Shown: positions 55,972 through 64,000 of the stretch, piece by piece
Position numbering within the stretch: the first letter of the stretch is position 1
Layout: each line of letters opens with the position of its first letter
DNA from: DASQFQ01 sp038238015
Lineage (GTDB): Bacteria > Actinomycetota > Thermoleophilia > Solirubrobacterales > Solirubrobacteraceae
Reading direction: 5' to 3'
DNA: 64,000 nt
Assembly (NCBI GenBank): GCA_038238015.1
Contig: JBBRYA010000011.1
Coordinates: forward strand, 8,380-72,379
Translations under genes and position numbers: made by a program
Notes under the pieces: model-generated
Database searches by the model: none
What the model saw: only the letters and a program-made list of their open reading frames with translations
Told to the model about the DNA's origin: nothing

Positions 55972-57591
55972 ATGGCCGTACCAGTCGCCACGGGTCGCCA
56001 GCATGTTCCCGACATTCTCGACTGCCTCGCCCAACTCTCGAACGACGAGGTGCCGACGCCGCCGAAGCTCGCGCGCGCGATGCTCGATCAGCTGCCGGAC
56101 GAAGTGTGGTCGAACCCTGACCACCGGTGGCTTGATCCGTGCTGCAAGTCGGGCGTCTTTCTGCGGGAGGTCGCCGTTCGCCTTCTCGACGGCCTAAGTA
56201 ATTGGGAGCAGGATTTGCAGAAGCGGCGAGAGCACATCTTCCGCAACATGCTGTACGGCACTTCGATCACCGAGCTGACCGGCATCATTTCGCGTCGCAC
56301 CGTCTACTACTCGCAGAGCGCGTCAGGGGAGCACAGCGTCATTAGGTTCAACGATCCGGAGGGCCTGATCCCGTTTGTTCCTACCGCGCACACCCTCGGC
56401 ACTGGAGCGAACGCCAAGTCCTGCGCGATCTGTGGCGCGCCAGCTGAGTTGGAGCGCGAGGGACGCGAGAACTACGCCTATTCCTTCATCCACGGGACAT
56501 ATCCCCCGGAGGAGATGACTGACATGAAGTTCGATGTGATCGTTGGCAATCCGCCCTATCAGGTGGGGACTCAGGGCTTCGGTGCCACGGCATCGACCGT
56601 TTATCACCGCTTCGTCACGCGGGCGATCGACATGGATCCACGCTACGTGTTGATGGTCACACCGTCGCGTTGGTTCACGGGAGGGAAGGGACTCGACGAC
56701 TTTCGGACACGCATGCTCGCTGACCGCCATCTGCGGCGCATCATCGACAACCCCAAGCTTTTTGACTGCTTCCCGGGTGTCGAAATCAAGGGTGGCGTGT
56801 CGTACTTCCTTTGGGACCGAGAGCACGACGGTGACTGCGAGTTCTCAACCCGCATCGACGGATCGATCGTGTCGGTGGCCACCCGCGATCTGCGACTTGG
56901 CGACGGTGTTCTCGTGCGCGATAACAACGCCATGAGCATCATCATGAAAGCGGGCGTGACGAGCGACAACCTTGAAAGCCAAGTGTCCGTCCGAAAGCCG
57001 TTCGGCCTCAACATCTTTTCTAACTATCCGGGGAGCGTCCCAGAGCCGTTCGACGGAGCGATTCCCTTGATCTACGCGAGCAAGGTCGGGTTCAGTCGCC
57101 CGGATCAGATCGAGCGGAACCACGAATGGATCGATCGCTGGAAAGTGTTGATCCCCAAGGCAGGCGATGGCCATGGTCGGGAGGTCTCTTACGTCCTCGG
57201 CGAGCCGATAGCGCTTGCCCCTGGCTCGGCATGTACTCAGACCTATCTCATCGCCGGAATGTTCGATACCCGCGAGGAGACCGAGAACTACGCCTACTAC
57301 CTCGCCACCAAGTTCGTGCGGTTTCTGGTGCTCCAGCGAAAGACGACGCAGGACGTCACCCCCGACCGCTTTCGGTTCGTGCCAATGCTCGATATGTCTC
57401 GCCGCTGGACTGACGAGGATCTCTACGAGCATTTCGCCCTCACGGACGACGAACGCAGTTACGTCGAGGCCACGATCCAGCCACGCTCCGTAAACCTTTC
57501 GCTCGACTCGCCCATCCCGGCCTCACACCTGCCTGGCGGTCTCAAGTACAGAGCCGGCCCGATCATCGAGGACGCCGGGGACGACGCGTGA
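55972..57591 (+). CDS. N6-adenine DNA methyltransferase with target-recognition domain
   Basis: A 539-residue Eco57I/type III-like methyltransferase. Motif I is WLDPCCKSGVFLREV (54-67), a Cys-rich variant; the catalytic motif IV is VGNPPYQ (NPPY at 193-196). The C-terminal ~250 residues should recognise the DNA target. It would protect host DNA from the nuclease-helicase encoded next, whose GTG overlaps its stop by four bases. Lower GC and mixed codons fit recent transfer. Confidence 0.88.
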   Translation: MAVPVATGRQHVPDILDCLAQLSNDEVPTPPKLARAMLDQLPDEVWSNPDHRWLDPCCKSGVFLREVAVRLLDGLSNWEQDLQKRREHIFRNMLYGTSITELTGIISRRTVYYSQSASGEHSVIRFNDPEGLIPFVPTAHTLGTGANAKSCAICGAPAELEREGRENYAYSFIHGTYPPEEMTDMKFDVIVGNPPYQVGTQGFGATASTVYHRFVTRAIDMDPRYVLMVTPSRWFTGGKGLDDFRTRMLADRHLRRIIDNPKLFDCFPGVEIKGGVSYFLWDREHDGDCEFSTRIDGSIVSVATRDLRLGDGVLVRDNNAMSIIMKAGVTSDNLESQVSVRKPFGLNIFSNYPGSVPEPFDGAIPLIYASKVGFSRPDQIERNHEWIDRWKVLIPKAGDGHGREVSYVLGEPIALAPGSACTQTYLIAGMFDTREETENYAYYLATKFVRFLVLQRKTTQDVTPDRFRFVPMLDMSRRWTDEDLYEHFALTDDERSYVEATIQPRSVNLSLDSPIPASHLPGGLKYRAGPIIEDAGDDA

Positions 57592-60071
57592 GCAACCGCA
57601 TCTACGCCTATACGGTCGTCGGCAAGAACGATCAGGCGTGGGAGCGGACCGTCGGGCAGACTCGCGCCACGGGTGCCGGCCTGATCAAGGTCGGTCAGAC
57701 CACGAAAGCAACAGCTCGGCAACGCATCAAGCAACAGCTCGGGACCGCGTACCCGGATCTCGAGGGTGTCGACATCCTGCTCGACGAGCCCGCGACGCGA
57801 TCAGACGGAACCGAGTTCAGCGATCACGACGTCCACGCCGCTCTGGTCGCCGCCGGCATCGCCCGCCCAGGTGGCGAGTGGTTCGAGTGCACGCTCGACG
57901 AGGTCAAGGTCGCCATCAACCGCGTCCGCACGGGCCAAGAGCTCGACGCCAGACGGACTCAATCGTTCGGGATGCGGCCCGAACAACGGACCGCGGTTGA
58001 TCTGACGGCCAGCTACTTCGTTGAGCACGCCGGGGGAGGAACTGGCAGGCAGCCCAAGTTTCTCTGGAACGCAAAGATGCGGTTCGGTAAGACGTTCACG
58101 ACCTACCAGCTGGCGCGCCGGATGGATTGGAAGCGCGTACTCGTCCTGACGTACAAGCCGGCTGTGAAGACCGCGTGGCGCGACGACTTGCTGAGTCATG
58201 TCGATTTCGCGGGCTGGGAGTTCATCGACCGCAACACGGATCCTGCCGAGCGCGACGAAGCCGCGGACGCGGCTGCACCGGTCGTGTGGTTCGCGTCTTT
58301 CCAGGACCTAGCCCAGAAGACCGACGACGGGCAGGTCAAAGAGCACAACCAGACCATTCACCTGATCGACTGGGACTGCATCGTCCTCGACGAGTACCAC
58401 TTCGGGGCGTGGCGGGACAACGCTCGAGAGTTGTACGACCCCGCTGACAAGTCTCAAGCAGAGATCGAGGAACCTGACGATTGGGTCACCGAGGAGGACC
58501 TTGGCTTGTCCTCGGCTCGGTACCTCTACTTGTCCGGCACTCCGTTTCGGGCCATCACGAATGGTGAGTTCACCGAGGATCAGGTGTTCAACTGGACGTA
58601 CGTGGATGAGCAGGCGGCCAAAGAGCAATGGGATAACAGCAACGGTCCCAACCGTTATAGCGAGCTGCCCCGGATGGAGATGTTTTCCTACGAGGTCGGT
58701 GGAGCAGCGACGGCCTACGCGGAGGACGGCGAGTTCAACGGCTTCAGCTTGACGGAGTTCTTTAGAGCCAAGTCGACCGACTCGGGCAAGAAACAGCACG
58801 AGCAAGGGGCGTTCGAGTTCGTCGACTCGACGAGTGTCGGTGAGTTTCTCGAGATGTTGCGTGGCAAGTTGTCTGACCAGATGAAGGCACTGGTGCAGAT
58901 CGGCCAGAAAGCGCCGTTTCCTTACGAATCGGAGAGGTTTAAGTCGGCCATTAGGCACTCCGTCTGGTACATGCCCGACGTTGCGTCCTGTTTCGCGATG
59001 CGCGATCTGCTGTCTGCCCACAACTTTTTCTCGGGCTTCGAAATCGTGGTAGCTGCCGGCAGTAAGGCCGGGATGGGCGCGGACGCCAAGCCCCCTGTTG
59101 AGGCAGCAATAGGTGCCGCGAACAAACACGAGTCGTCGGGAACGATCACGTTGTCGTGCGGGAAACTCATGACAGGGGTGACGGTGCCTGAGTGGGGCGC
59201 GATTCTGATGTTGCGGTCTCTCAAGTCGCCGGAGACATATTTCCAAGCGGCGTTTCGTGTGCAGTCCCCGTGGGCGTATCGAGACGCCGAAGGTCACCTC
59301 GACGTACTCAAGGAGACTTGCTTCGTCTTCGAGTTCGACCCGAACCGAGCGCTGGGGTTGGTCGCGGAGTATGGCCGGCGCCTCGCTAGTCACTACGAGC
59401 AGACACCTGCCGAAGCGATCGGGCACCTCCTGAACTATTTGCCGATCTACGCCTTCGCTGGCGGCACTATGACGCAGCTCGACGCCAGCGCCGTCATGGA
59501 CTGGGCGGCAGCCGGAATCGGTGCCACCGCGCTCGCCCAGCGCTGGAACTCTCCGCTGCTCGTGGAGGTCAATGAGCACACGCTTTCCCAAGTGCTGGCC
59601 GACGAAGCGCTCTTGGAGACACTCGGGCAGATCGAGGACTTTCGTGCGCTAGTCAATAACGCTGAGCAAGTCGTTACTACGACCAAGCTCCTGAAGAAAG
59701 CCAAGCGGGAGAAGGGCGGGCAGCTCGATCCGTCAGAGAAACAGGAGCAGTCGGAGAACGCGAAACGACGCAAGGAGATTCGCGAGAAGCTCCAGAAGTT
59801 CCTCGCGAAGATACCGGTGTTCATGTACATCACCGACTACCGCGAGGAGGCGCTCAAGCACGTGATCGAATCGATGGACTCGGACCTCTTCACGCGGGTC
59901 ACCGGCCTGACCGTTGCCGACTTCCGCAGGCTCAGCGAGATCGGACTGTTCAACGCCGCCAACATGGACTCGGCGATCTACCAGTTCCGATCGTTCGAGC
60001 GCTCCAGCCTTCACTATGCCGATGACAGCCGGCCATCCGAGCCTCCGGATCGCATCGGCTTGTGGGAGTAA
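57588..60071 (+). CDS. GIY-YIG nuclease fused to a superfamily 2 helicase
   Basis: An 827-residue restriction-type protein. The N-terminus is a GIY-YIG (T5orf172-like) nuclease: IYAYTV (5-10), LIKVGQT (32-38), with R46 and E97 as plausible catalytic residues. From about 125 it is a ResIII-type helicase: Walker A KMRFGKT (163-169), DEYH box (268-271), SGTPF (motif III-like) and a later QAAFRVQSPW (motif VI-like). A Lys/Glu coiled coil follows (about 700-740). It should translocate on and cut unmodified DNA. Coupled to the methyltransferase by GTGA. Confidence 0.85.
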   Translation: MSNRIYAYTVVGKNDQAWERTVGQTRATGAGLIKVGQTTKATARQRIKQQLGTAYPDLEGVDILLDEPATRSDGTEFSDHDVHAALVAAGIARPGGEWFECTLDEVKVAINRVRTGQELDARRTQSFGMRPEQRTAVDLTASYFVEHAGGGTGRQPKFLWNAKMRFGKTFTTYQLARRMDWKRVLVLTYKPAVKTAWRDDLLSHVDFAGWEFIDRNTDPAERDEAADAAAPVVWFASFQDLAQKTDDGQVKEHNQTIHLIDWDCIVLDEYHFGAWRDNARELYDPADKSQAEIEEPDDWVTEEDLGLSSARYLYLSGTPFRAITNGEFTEDQVFNWTYVDEQAAKEQWDNSNGPNRYSELPRMEMFSYEVGGAATAYAEDGEFNGFSLTEFFRAKSTDSGKKQHEQGAFEFVDSTSVGEFLEMLRGKLSDQMKALVQIGQKAPFPYESERFKSAIRHSVWYMPDVASCFAMRDLLSAHNFFSGFEIVVAAGSKAGMGADAKPPVEAAIGAANKHESSGTITLSCGKLMTGVTVPEWGAILMLRSLKSPETYFQAAFRVQSPWAYRDAEGHLDVLKETCFVFEFDPNRALGLVAEYGRRLASHYEQTPAEAIGHLLNYLPIYAFAGGTMTQLDASAVMDWAAAGIGATALAQRWNSPLLVEVNEHTLSQVLADEALLETLGQIEDFRALVNNAEQVVTTTKLLKKAKREKGGQLDPSEKQEQSENAKRRKEIREKLQKFLAKIPVFMYITDYREEALKHVIESMDSDLFTRVTGLTVADFRRLSEIGLFNAANMDSAIYQFRSFERSSLHYADDSRPSEPPDRIGLWE

Positions 60072-60165
60072 ACCGAAGACGCTACGTAGTGGGTCGTGCT
60101 AACCGGCCACGCGCCCGTCCTTCCGATTTCGTGCAGCCGACGCGTCCGGGCCGTCTGACCTCGAA
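60072..60165. other. Convergent gap between R-M cassette and CBASS
   Basis: 94 bases with no gene or clear terminator seen. Confidence 0.3.
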
Positions 60166-61053
60166 TCAGCGAAGCGCTGCGGGGAGGGTCGAGACCTGGC
60201 AGCCGACTGTCTCCTGCATGTTTTCCTGGCGATTCCGCCGCGTGAAGTTGTACATCCAGTTGGGGACCCCGGGCAGCAGACGGGTCGCGTAGATGCCGGT
60301 CTGCAGCTCGCGACACTCGACGACAGTGGGAGCAGTGGCGGTCATGCGGGCTGTCGCGAGCAGTGCGTTGGCTTCGGCCTCGAGCCGCGACTTCGCTCGC
60401 GCGGCGTCCGAGTTGCCCTTCGCGATGTCCAGGACGTCCAATGCGGCGGGCAGGACCGGGACACCGAGCCGCAGCAGGTACTCGCCGAGCGAGAGGTCAA
60501 GCACAACGCCGATGACCAGGGTCGCGACGAAGGTGCCGCCGACGACCCACCTCAGGATGTGGGCGTAGGTCGAGTGGTCCTGACGCGCCCACGTGACGAT
60601 TGATCGCTGGCACAGCAGTACGTCGACCGGGTGCTGTGCGGGGCGCGCGTCGGGGTACCAGTCGCGGAGGCCTTCCACACTTTCCCCTCGTCCCCAGTTG
60701 CGAACGTCTTCGGGTGCCGGACGCCGAGCAACCGTGCTGGGACTCCAGGGCAATCCGAACACTTCGGTGTCAAACAGCTCCTGAGCCAGTGCGCCGCATC
60801 GCCGCTGCCGTCGCTCGTAAGCGTCGAGAACCGTGCGCCCGAACACCACCCATCCAGCTGCTGCGGCCGAGACGTATTCCTCGGTGGATGGCGCGAGCAG
60901 CGCAAGGAGCACACCGAAGGTTCCGATGAGAACGCCTATGCCCACGCGCACCACGCGCCAGCGCCGCGCGAGGGTGTAGCGCCGGCGAAAGGCCTTTGCG
61001 AGGTCGAGGACGTCGGACTCGTTCTGCCGTTCGAAGATCGAATCAGCGATCAC
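60166..61053 (-). CDS. S-4TM family CBASS effector
   Basis: A 295-residue protein with four membrane helices: VVRVGIGVLIGTFGVLLALL, VSAAAAGWVVFGRTVL, ILRWVVGGTFVATLVIGVVL and YLLRLGVPVLPAALDVLDI. Before them is SIFERQNESDVLDLAKAFRR and between pairs a soluble loop with LAQELFDTEVFGLPWSP, the signature of the SMODS-associated 4TM effector family. On binding the cyclic nucleotide it should open the inner membrane and kill the infected cell. The GTG at 61053 overlaps the CD-NTase stop (GTGA); a longer start at 61089 is possible. Confidence 0.85.
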   Translation of the reverse strand: MIADSIFERQNESDVLDLAKAFRRRYTLARRWRVVRVGIGVLIGTFGVLLALLAPSTEEYVSAAAAGWVVFGRTVLDAYERRQRRCGALAQELFDTEVFGLPWSPSTVARRPAPEDVRNWGRGESVEGLRDWYPDARPAQHPVDVLLCQRSIVTWARQDHSTYAHILRWVVGGTFVATLVIGVVLDLSLGEYLLRLGVPVLPAALDVLDIAKGNSDAARAKSRLEAEANALLATARMTATAPTVVECRELQTGIYATRLLPGVPNWMYNFTRRNRQENMQETVGCQVSTLPAALR

Positions 61054-61916
61054 GGGCTGGGCATCCGCGAGCCGAAAAGCTTTCGCCACTCCTCCACCGC
61101 CGCCCGCTCTTGGTCCGTGTCTTCGAGACGGACGGCCGTCTCGGCGATGCGCTGCCACTTGCTCAACGCCTGTGCCGCCGCGTTGCGCTCGGCCGTGGAC
61201 ATCGTCCCGTTGACGACAGGCCCCATGTTCGCCGGGTCAGGCCAGTCGACCGTCACTTGCTCGGCGGCGCTGGCAAGGAACCACGCGATCTCGTCCTGGT
61301 AGCGCCCGAATGGGGTGGTCACGATGCCGTGGGCCATCACCTCGAGGAGGAACGACGGGTGGATCGGCTCGCTGAAGTGGCGGTTGATGCCCTTGATCAT
61401 CTTTACGAAGGGCACGAACCGAGCATCGCAGCGATCGTTCATCTTCGTGCTCTGCTCGTGATGGGTCTTCGGATTCGTCGAAATCCAAGTCGAGCGGTCA
61501 GCATCCGGGATCTCCCACCCGCCGCCCGTGCGCTTGAACGCCGGCACAACGTCGAAGGACGCGACGTCGTCTTCGTCGCTGAACTTCACGGTGCAGGCAA
61601 AGCCATCGACCGTGACGCTGTCGTAGTTCGCGTTCAGAAGCGTGTGCAGCTGCGCGAGCACAACGGATGGATTCTTCTCACGGAGCCCGCTCTGCGGCCC
61701 GGCCGGATCGATCACGACGAAGATGTCAACGTCCTTGAGCTTCTTCGTCTTGGTGTTGCGGCGGTAGCTCCCGGTGAGGAAGTCGTCGTCCAGCGTCCAA
61801 CTCGCGCGCACGAGGGTGCGGATGTCCGCGTGCTTGGCGGATGCGAAATTCTGTTCCGTGGTCGTGATCTCGAGAGTGCTCTTGCACTTGGCGAACGCGT
61901 CGTCGACGTAGGTCAT
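61050..61916 (-). CDS. CD-NTase (cGAS/DncV-like nucleotidyltransferase)
   Basis: A 288-residue SMODS-type enzyme. The nucleotidyltransferase motif is GSYRRNTKTKKLKDVDIFVV: G49-S50 and metal-binding D62 and D64; the third acidic residue is D122 in SFDVVPAF. The C-terminal helical domain has PFVKMIKGINRHF, typical of CD-NTases. It makes a cyclic di- or tri-nucleotide alarm signal; which bases are used cannot be told. The ATG lies ten bases after the HORMA gene. Confidence 0.9.
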   Translation of the reverse strand: MTYVDDAFAKCKSTLEITTTEQNFASAKHADIRTLVRASWTLDDDFLTGSYRRNTKTKKLKDVDIFVVIDPAGPQSGLREKNPSVVLAQLHTLLNANYDSVTVDGFACTVKFSDEDDVASFDVVPAFKRTGGGWEIPDADRSTWISTNPKTHHEQSTKMNDRCDARFVPFVKMIKGINRHFSEPIHPSFLLEVMAHGIVTTPFGRYQDEIAWFLASAAEQVTVDWPDPANMGPVVNGTMSTAERNAAAQALSKWQRIAETAVRLEDTDQERAAVEEWRKLFGSRMPSP

Positions 61917-61926
61917 GGCTGTGTGG

Positions 61927-62421
61927 TCACCTGAGGTAGCGGGCACTCGCGCTGGCGTGCGGGGCGTCGGCGAGGGTGCCGAAGGAGGTTGAACGCAGAC
62001 CGTCGGTGGAAGCCCGCGTGCCGCTGCTCCAGCCGGGCTGCGGCGTGCGCGATGTGCGGAACGTGCAGAACAAGCGGTAGGTGGTGCCCCACGGGACCGA
62101 GGTGATCTTCGCGTGCGCTCGGGCCATCGCGGCTCGCGAGTTCTCGAACTCACCTTGCCCAGTGGTCTTGTAGGTGACTGGGAACTCGAAGATCGGCCTG
62201 ACCGCGCCGTCGGGCCGCTGGCATTCGAGCACGACAGTGTCCAGCGACCGCTCCGCGATCCAGGCCGCGATGGCCTGTTCGTCCTGGTCCCACCGCATGG
62301 CTCCGTCTGGCCTGATCCCTAGGAGCGCGAGGATGTCGCCGATCGTCCCCATGATCACGTCGCTGAGGTACGTAGCGGTGTGGGTGTACGTGTACGTGGA
62401 GGTCGATGTCGAGGTGCTCAT
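61927..62421 (-). CDS. Bacterial HORMA-domain protein (Cap7-like)
   Basis: A 164-residue HORMA protein. The N-terminus alternates Ser/Thr/Tyr (STSTSTYTYTHTATYLSDVI), followed by MGTIGDILALLGI, and the closing C-terminal seat-belt part has GTTYRLFCTFRTS, QPGWSSGTRAST and LRSTSFGTLADAPHASASAR. In type III CBASS the HORMA protein binds a phage or closure peptide, then activates the CD-NTase. It overlaps the preceding gene by four bases (ATGA). Confidence 0.85.
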   Translation of the reverse strand: MSTSTSTSTYTYTHTATYLSDVIMGTIGDILALLGIRPDGAMRWDQDEQAIAAWIAERSLDTVVLECQRPDGAVRPIFEFPVTYKTTGQGEFENSRAAMARAHAKITSVPWGTTYRLFCTFRTSRTPQPGWSSGTRASTDGLRSTSFGTLADAPHASASARYLR

Positions 62422-62900
62422 GCGCTCTCCCGAGCCCAACGCTCTAGAGCGTCGAGGTCGACGCTCGCAGCGGTCTTGGCCGCCGATTCCGTCGGCTGGA
62501 CGGCCTCATCCGCCGATAAATGCGCGTGCCCCTTGACGGTTGTTCGAGCCAACTTGGCCATCGGCTCGACCTGAGGAACGTGCAATCGCCAGTCGGTGGC
62601 GTCCGCGCCGCCTGGGACCGGGTTGAGGTTCTCCTCCAGAGTTAGCGCCTTGCCACCGGACACGGTCCCGATCTCGAGCCAGAGGCCGCCGGCAACGAGC
62701 ACCAGTGGGTTCTTCTCCAGATGCCCGGCTGAGATCAGCATCCGGGCCAGCTGGTCGAGGACCGTGAGCTCGACATCGACATCTGCGCGGTCGACCGATG
62801 AACGCCTCTCGAGCGTGTCGTCCACGAGCCCGCGGATGGTCTGCCATGCCTCGGCCGCATTGCGCGCGGGTGAGGCCGCGATGGTCCTATGCCGCTGCAC
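62418..62900 (-). CDS. CBASS accessory protein, possibly Cap8-like
   Basis: About 160 residues from GTG 62900, which overlaps the end of the ATPase gene by 14 bases. The centre is alpha/beta (DVELTVLDQLARMLISAGHL, LVLVAGGLWLEIGTVSGGK), and the C-terminus is a flexible Ala/Ser/Glu tail (HAHLSADEAVQPTESAAK) that might be a HORMA-closure peptide. I do not recognise its fold. Position between TRIP13 and HORMA genes suggests the second HORMA-like subunit (Cap8) of two-HORMA CBASS. Confidence 0.6.
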   Translation of the reverse strand: MQRHRTIAASPARNAAEAWQTIRGLVDDTLERRSSVDRADVDVELTVLDQLARMLISAGHLEKNPLVLVAGGLWLEIGTVSGGKALTLEENLNPVPGGADATDWRLHVPQVEPMAKLARTTVKGHAHLSADEAVQPTESAAKTAASVDLDALERWARESA

Positions 62901-63783
62901 GTCGCGCCTCGTCCGGGTTGGCGAGCTTGAGTCGGCGGGCAGCGACCAACAGGTCGGATGTCCGTAGCTTGTCCGGGTCCAACACGGTTTCGCGGCTTCC
63001 CGCGAGCGCTTCTGTGACGACTTTGCGGATGCGCCGACCATCGAGACCGACGAGCTCCCGCGCTACCTGAGCGAGGTGTTGATCCTGCGCGAGCATGCCG
63101 AGCTTTCGGTAGTGCTGCCCGAAGTCCATGAGTGTCCGCCGGAGAATTGCCAGCGCGCCCACCTGGTCGGGTACCGGAACTTCGATGCTCACGTCGGCAC
63201 GCGACCGGAACGCTTCGTCGAGTGCGGCCGTGAAGTTTGAGGTCGCGATCGTGAGTAGGTGAGGGTGTGCGCGAGCGTTGCGGTCAAGCGCCATCAGCAC
63301 GGCGTCCGTCGCCCGATGGACGTCCGCGGGGTTGGCGGACAGCGACGCTGCGCTGCGCGCGACCGCCATGGATTCGACCTCGTCCAGCAGCATCAGGGTT
63401 GGGATTCCGTCGTCCGCGAGCATCGGGATGTGCTCGCACAGCAGCTCGAAGACACGTTGTTGTGATTGGCCGTGCTCGGCACTCATCAAGCCATGCGGGT
63501 TGATCTCGATCAGCCTGGCAGCGCCACCCACAAGGGGCGCGAGCTCCTGAGCCACTCCTCGCGCGAGAGTCGTCTTCCCCGTGCCAGGTGGTCCGTACAA
63601 CAAGATCAGTCCGTGCAGCGACGTGGCGTCGAAGGACAGATCGCGACGGAGACGGACCGCGAGAATCGCCTGATTCAGAAGCCGACCCTTGACCTCCTCA
63701 GACGCGACGATGGAATCCCACGCGGCCGCGATGTCCGGATGTGGCAGCTTCTTGTTCTCGGTGATGTATTCGCTGACGTTCAT
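62887..63783 (-). CDS. TRIP13/Pch2-like AAA+ ATPase (Cap6-like)
   Basis: A 298-residue AAA+ protein. Walker A is GPPGTGKTT (64-72), Walker B LMLLDEVES (130-138), with TIATSNF (sensor 1) and FRSRADVSIEVPVPD (arginine finger region). This set, next to a HORMA gene, identifies the TRIP13-like remodeler that pulls HORMA proteins open to switch off the CD-NTase and limit false alarms. The frame is open to ATG 63822; ATG 63783 fits family length better. First gene of the operon. Confidence 0.88.
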   Translation of the reverse strand: MNVSEYITENKKLPHPDIAAAWDSIVASEEVKGRLLNQAILAVRLRRDLSFDATSLHGLILLYGPPGTGKTTLARGVAQELAPLVGGAARLIEINPHGLMSAEHGQSQQRVFELLCEHIPMLADDGIPTLMLLDEVESMAVARSAASLSANPADVHRATDAVLMALDRNARAHPHLLTIATSNFTAALDEAFRSRADVSIEVPVPDQVGALAILRRTLMDFGQHYRKLGMLAQDQHLAQVARELVGLDGRRIRKVVTEALAGSRETVLDPDKLRTSDLLVAARRLKLANPDEARRAAA

Positions 63784-63907
63784 GCCCGTTGTCCGTTTCG
63801 CGCGGATCGATGGTCGGTACACGAGCCGCTGCTAGATCGGACTTCGACGCTGTAGAAGACGTAGCTATTTGCCCCGGACAAACTCGGGGTGAGGAGCGGG
63901 CGAAATG

Positions 63908-63935
63908 AAACGGCCGCGCGGGTGCGCGGCCGTTT
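63908..63935. terminator. Perfect terminator hairpin at the window's right end
   Basis: A 12-base stem AAACGGCCGCGC / GCGCGGCCGTTT with a GGGT loop, flanked by A and T runs on both sides so it can work in either direction. It insulates the CBASS operon from whatever lies to the right. Confidence 0.8.
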
Positions 63936-64000
63936 CTGCGAGTTGGCGCTCGGGGTGAGCGGCGGCCCGGGAGGATCTCAATCGGTTCGGATGGCGAGCG
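63936..64000. other. Right edge, nothing assigned
   Basis: 65 bases with no supported gene; too short to read. Confidence 0.3.

Noticed and set aside
63870..63890. Short CCCCG/CGGGG palindrome near the right end
   Set aside because: Only a five-base stem; the perfect 12-base hairpin at 63908 explains termination better.

Overview
The window is about 73% GC over its first ~50 kb. It reads as a chromosome segment of a deep-branching high-GC actinobacterium, most likely class Thermoleophilia (Solirubrobacterales-like). That placement is inferred from gene content and order (coaD, DUF177/rpmF/plsX/acpP/rnc/smc, ftsY/ffh, rpsP/khpA/rimM/trmD/rplS/lepB/rnhB/yraN/comM/dprA, xerC and a WhiG-type sigma factor). 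Many genes also have a TAnnnT -10 box only 6-13 bases before the start codon, as in leaderless actinobacterial mRNAs.

Layout. 1-3.9 kb: end of rsmD, coaD, a DivIVA-like coiled coil, a CAP-domain lipoprotein and a NatAB-type ABC exporter. 4.1-8.9 kb: a coiled-coil PD-(D/E)xK-like protein, acylphosphatase and macro-domain genes sharing one symmetric -10, an unknown protein and an acyl-CoA ligase. 8.9-16.3 kb: yceD, a GGDEF-EAL protein, rpmF, plsX, acpP, an RNase III lacking two usual metal ligands, and smc. 16.3-25.6 kb: a Gly/Cys repeat protein, small membrane genes, then the SRP and ribosome-assembly cluster from ftsY to rnhB. 25.6-31.7 kb: methyltransferase, an orphan Clp N-domain protein with its HTH partner and operator, yraN, comM, dprA, thiD. 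31.7-44.3 kb: ilvD, hydrolases, acyltransferase/epimerase, L,D-transpeptidase, xerC, sigma factor, an EF-G-like GTPase, RNase HI and tryptophan dioxygenase. 44.3-50.5 kb is looser: two broken genes, a histone-like protein, a beta-propeller lipoprotein, a micropeptide, a USP-like protein, a GT-C-like membrane protein and a metallo-beta-lactamase-fold hydrolase.

From about 50.5 kb the sequence becomes an accessory defence island with visibly lower GC and more mixed codon use. It opens with the 3' half of a tRNA-Gly(GCC) and a degenerate tRNA-Met-like fragment, which are classic integration scars. It then carries a SEFIR-domain protein, a dCTP-deaminase-type anti-phage protein, a restriction-modification cassette (two methyltransferase-like proteins plus a GIY-YIG/helicase fusion), and a five-gene CBASS operon on the minus strand: TRIP13-like ATPase, unknown Cap8-like protein, HORMA protein, CD-NTase and an S-4TM membrane effector. 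The CBASS operon is the most notable system here: a HORMA/TRIP13-gated (type III) signalling cassette joined to a predicted pore-forming effector instead of the better-known nuclease. No integrase is visible, and the right end of the island probably lies beyond the window.

All identifications are by eye from motifs and gene order; no database search was run.
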